From Telluria mixta (GTDB lineage Bacteria; Pseudomonadota; Gammaproteobacteria; Burkholderiales; Burkholderiaceae_D): a DNA stretch of 64,000 nucleotides. Below the pieces are notes generated by a model. That model was not told where the DNA came from. It saw only the letters and a list, made by a program, of their open reading frames with translations, and made no database searches. Numbering within the stretch: position 1 is the first letter of the stretch; each line of letters begins with the position of its first letter. The position numbers and the translations under genes were made by a program. Where the stretch lies: positions 4,836,001-4,900,000 of the forward strand of contig NZ_CP119520.1 of assembly GCF_029223865.1 (NCBI RefSeq). Direction: 5' to 3'. Below, piece by piece: positions 62,771-64,000 of the stretch.

Positions 62771-64000
62771 ATGACTAACCTGTCGAATGCAGTATTGAAG
62801 GCGCCCGATCCCACAGCGGCCGGCGAGAGCGTGTACGTTGCCTCGTTCGAAACCCTGCGCATGACCGACGTCGAGTCGGTCGGCGGCAAGAATGCGTCGC
62901 TCGGCGAGATGATCAGCCAGCTGGCCGAGGCCGGCGTGCGCGTGCCGGGCGGCTTCGCCACCACGGCCCAGGCCTTCCGCGACTTCCTGAACCACTCGAT
63001 CGACGGCGGTCCTTCGCTGGGCGAGCGCATCGCCAAGCGCCTGGAAGGCCTGGACGTGGACGACGTGCGCACGCTGGCCGCCAGCGGCGCCGAGATCCGC
63101 CAGTGGATCATCGACACCCCGTTCCAGCCGCGCCTGCAGGCGGAAATCGAAGCCTTCTACGACCGCCTCGTGGCCGATTCGGACACGGAAGTGTCGTTCG
63201 CCGTCCGTTCGTCCGCCACCGCGGAAGACCTGCCGGACGCCTCGTTCGCGGGCCAGCAGGAGACCTTCCTGAACGTCGTCGGCATCGACAACGTGCTGGA
63301 AGCGATGAAGCACGTGTTCGCGTCGCTGTACAACGACCGCGCGATCTCGTACCGCGTCCATAAAGGCTTCACCCACGCCGAGGTCGCGCTGTCGGCCGGC
63401 GTGCAGCGCATGGTCCGTTCCGACACGGGCGCCGCCGGCGTCATGTTCACGATCGACACGGAATCGGGCTTCAAGGACGTCGTGTTCGTCACGTCGAGCT
63501 ATGGCCTGGGCGAGACCGTCGTGCAGGGCGCCGTCAATCCGGACGAGTTCTACGTGCACAAGCCGATGCTGGAGCAGGGCAAGAAGCCCGTCATCCGCAA
63601 GAACATCGGCTCGAAGCTGATCAAGATGGAATTCACGAAGGAAGCCAAGGCCGGCCGCTCCGTGCAGACCGTCGACGTGCCGATCGAGCAGCGCAACCGC
63701 TATTCGCTGACGGACGAGGAAGTCGTCGAGCTGGCCAAGTATGCCGTCATCATCGAGAAGCACTATCAGCGCCCGATGGACATCGAGTGGGGCAAGGATG
63801 GCCGCGACGGCAAGCTGTACATCCTGCAGGCGCGTCCGGAAACCGTGAAGTCGCAGCAGAAGGCGACGGATTCCCAGCAGCGCTTCAAGCTGAAGGGCAC
63901 GGGCACCGTGCTGACGTCGGGCCGCGCGATCGGCCAGAAGATCGGCGCCGGTCCGGTCCGCGTCATCAACGATCCGTCCGAAATGGAACGCGTGCAGCCG
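62771..64000 (+). CDS. ppsA: Phosphoenolpyruvate synthase, N-terminal part (3' end outside window)
   Basis: Converts pyruvate and ATP to PEP, AMP and Pi for gluconeogenesis. The first 410 residues are present and the frame is open to the window end. They cover the ATP-binding PPDK N-terminal domain: [47 protein letters not shown] and the start of the phosphohistidine region. The ATG is 62771. The swivelling His domain and PEP-binding domain lie beyond the window. Regulated by PpsR, encoded divergently. Confidence 0.97.
   Translation, partial: MTNLSNAVLKAPDPTAAGESVYVASFETLRMTDVESVGGKNASLGEMISQLAEAGVRVPGGFATTAQAFRDFLNHSIDGGPSLGERIAKRLEGLDVDDVRTLAASGAEIRQWIIDTPFQPRLQAEIEAFYDRLVADSDTEVSFAVRSSATAEDLPDASFAGQQETFLNVVGIDNVLEAMKHVFASLYNDRAISYRVHKGFTHAEVALSAGVQRMVRSDTGAAGVMFTIDTESGFKDVVFVTSSYGLGETVVQGAVNPDEFYVHKPMLEQGKKPVIRKNIGSKLIKMEFTKEAKAGRSVQTVDVPIEQRNRYSLTDEEVVELAKYAVIIEKHYQRPMDIEWGKDGRDGKLYILQARPETVKSQQKATDSQQRFKLKGTGTVLTSGRAIGQKIGAGPVRVINDPSEMERVQP

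Noticed and set aside
62593..62778. Small 61-codon frame between ppsR and ppsA
   Set aside because: No ribosome-binding site or recognisable protein pattern, and it overlaps the ppsA start in another frame.

Overview
The window is a GC-rich chromosomal segment of a betaproteobacterium, most likely an Oxalobacteraceae member close to Massilia. The reasons are the core gene order (glnD-map facing rpsB-tsf-pyrH-frr-uppS-cdsA-dxr-rseP-bamA-skp-lpxD-fabZ-lpxA-lpxB-rnhB), the smc-zipA-ligA string, the tandem glycine riboswitch ahead of gcvTHP, the divergent ppsR/ppsA pair and the large number of hybrid histidine kinases. Genus is inferred from gene content only. No rRNA, tRNA, CRISPR array, transposase, integrase or phage gene was seen.

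Layout. 1-8.5 kb: the end of prfC, a small membrane protein, a chemoreceptor-like protein without its signalling tip, the glycine cleavage operon (gcvT-gcvH-gcvP, leftward) under a tandem glycine riboswitch, a ClpP-like peptidase and a small KGG-type stress protein. 8.8-20.9 kb: a DUF1631 protein, a PAP2-like membrane protein, smc-zipA-ligA, galU-def and a small predicted outer-membrane protein. 20.9-24.3 kb: two exported metallopeptidases. 24.5-38.7 kb: an accessory signalling region with an operon of a small protein, a double-domain KaiC-like ATPase and a hybrid kinase; an aminotransferase; a PhnD-like binding protein paired with a membrane GGDEF-EAL enzyme; and two further hybrid kinases. 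38.9-43.5 kb: a small orphan gene, an rRNA pseudouridine synthase, glnD and map. 43.6-59.4 kb: a long rightward run for translation, isoprenoid and phospholipid precursors, outer-membrane assembly and lipid A. 59.5-64 kb: a REC-EAL protein with a damaged active site, a DUF2071 gene bracketed by inverted repeats, ppsR and the start of ppsA.

How the parts work together. The 43.8-59.4 kb run couples translation (S2, EF-Ts, RRF) and UMP supply to undecaprenyl phosphate, CDP-diacylglycerol, DXP-pathway isoprenoids, RseP, the BamA/Skp outer-membrane pathway and lipid A disaccharide synthesis. Structured RNA is a recurring theme: the glycine riboswitch, a folded rpsB leader and a ribosome-binding-site hairpin before tsf. 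The least conventional parts are the KaiC-kinase operon, the PhnD/GGDEF-EAL pair, the duplicated helix-hairpin-helix block in LigA, the tip-less chemoreceptor and the REC-EAL protein lacking its general base. Two families of palindromic repeats sit between housekeeping genes.
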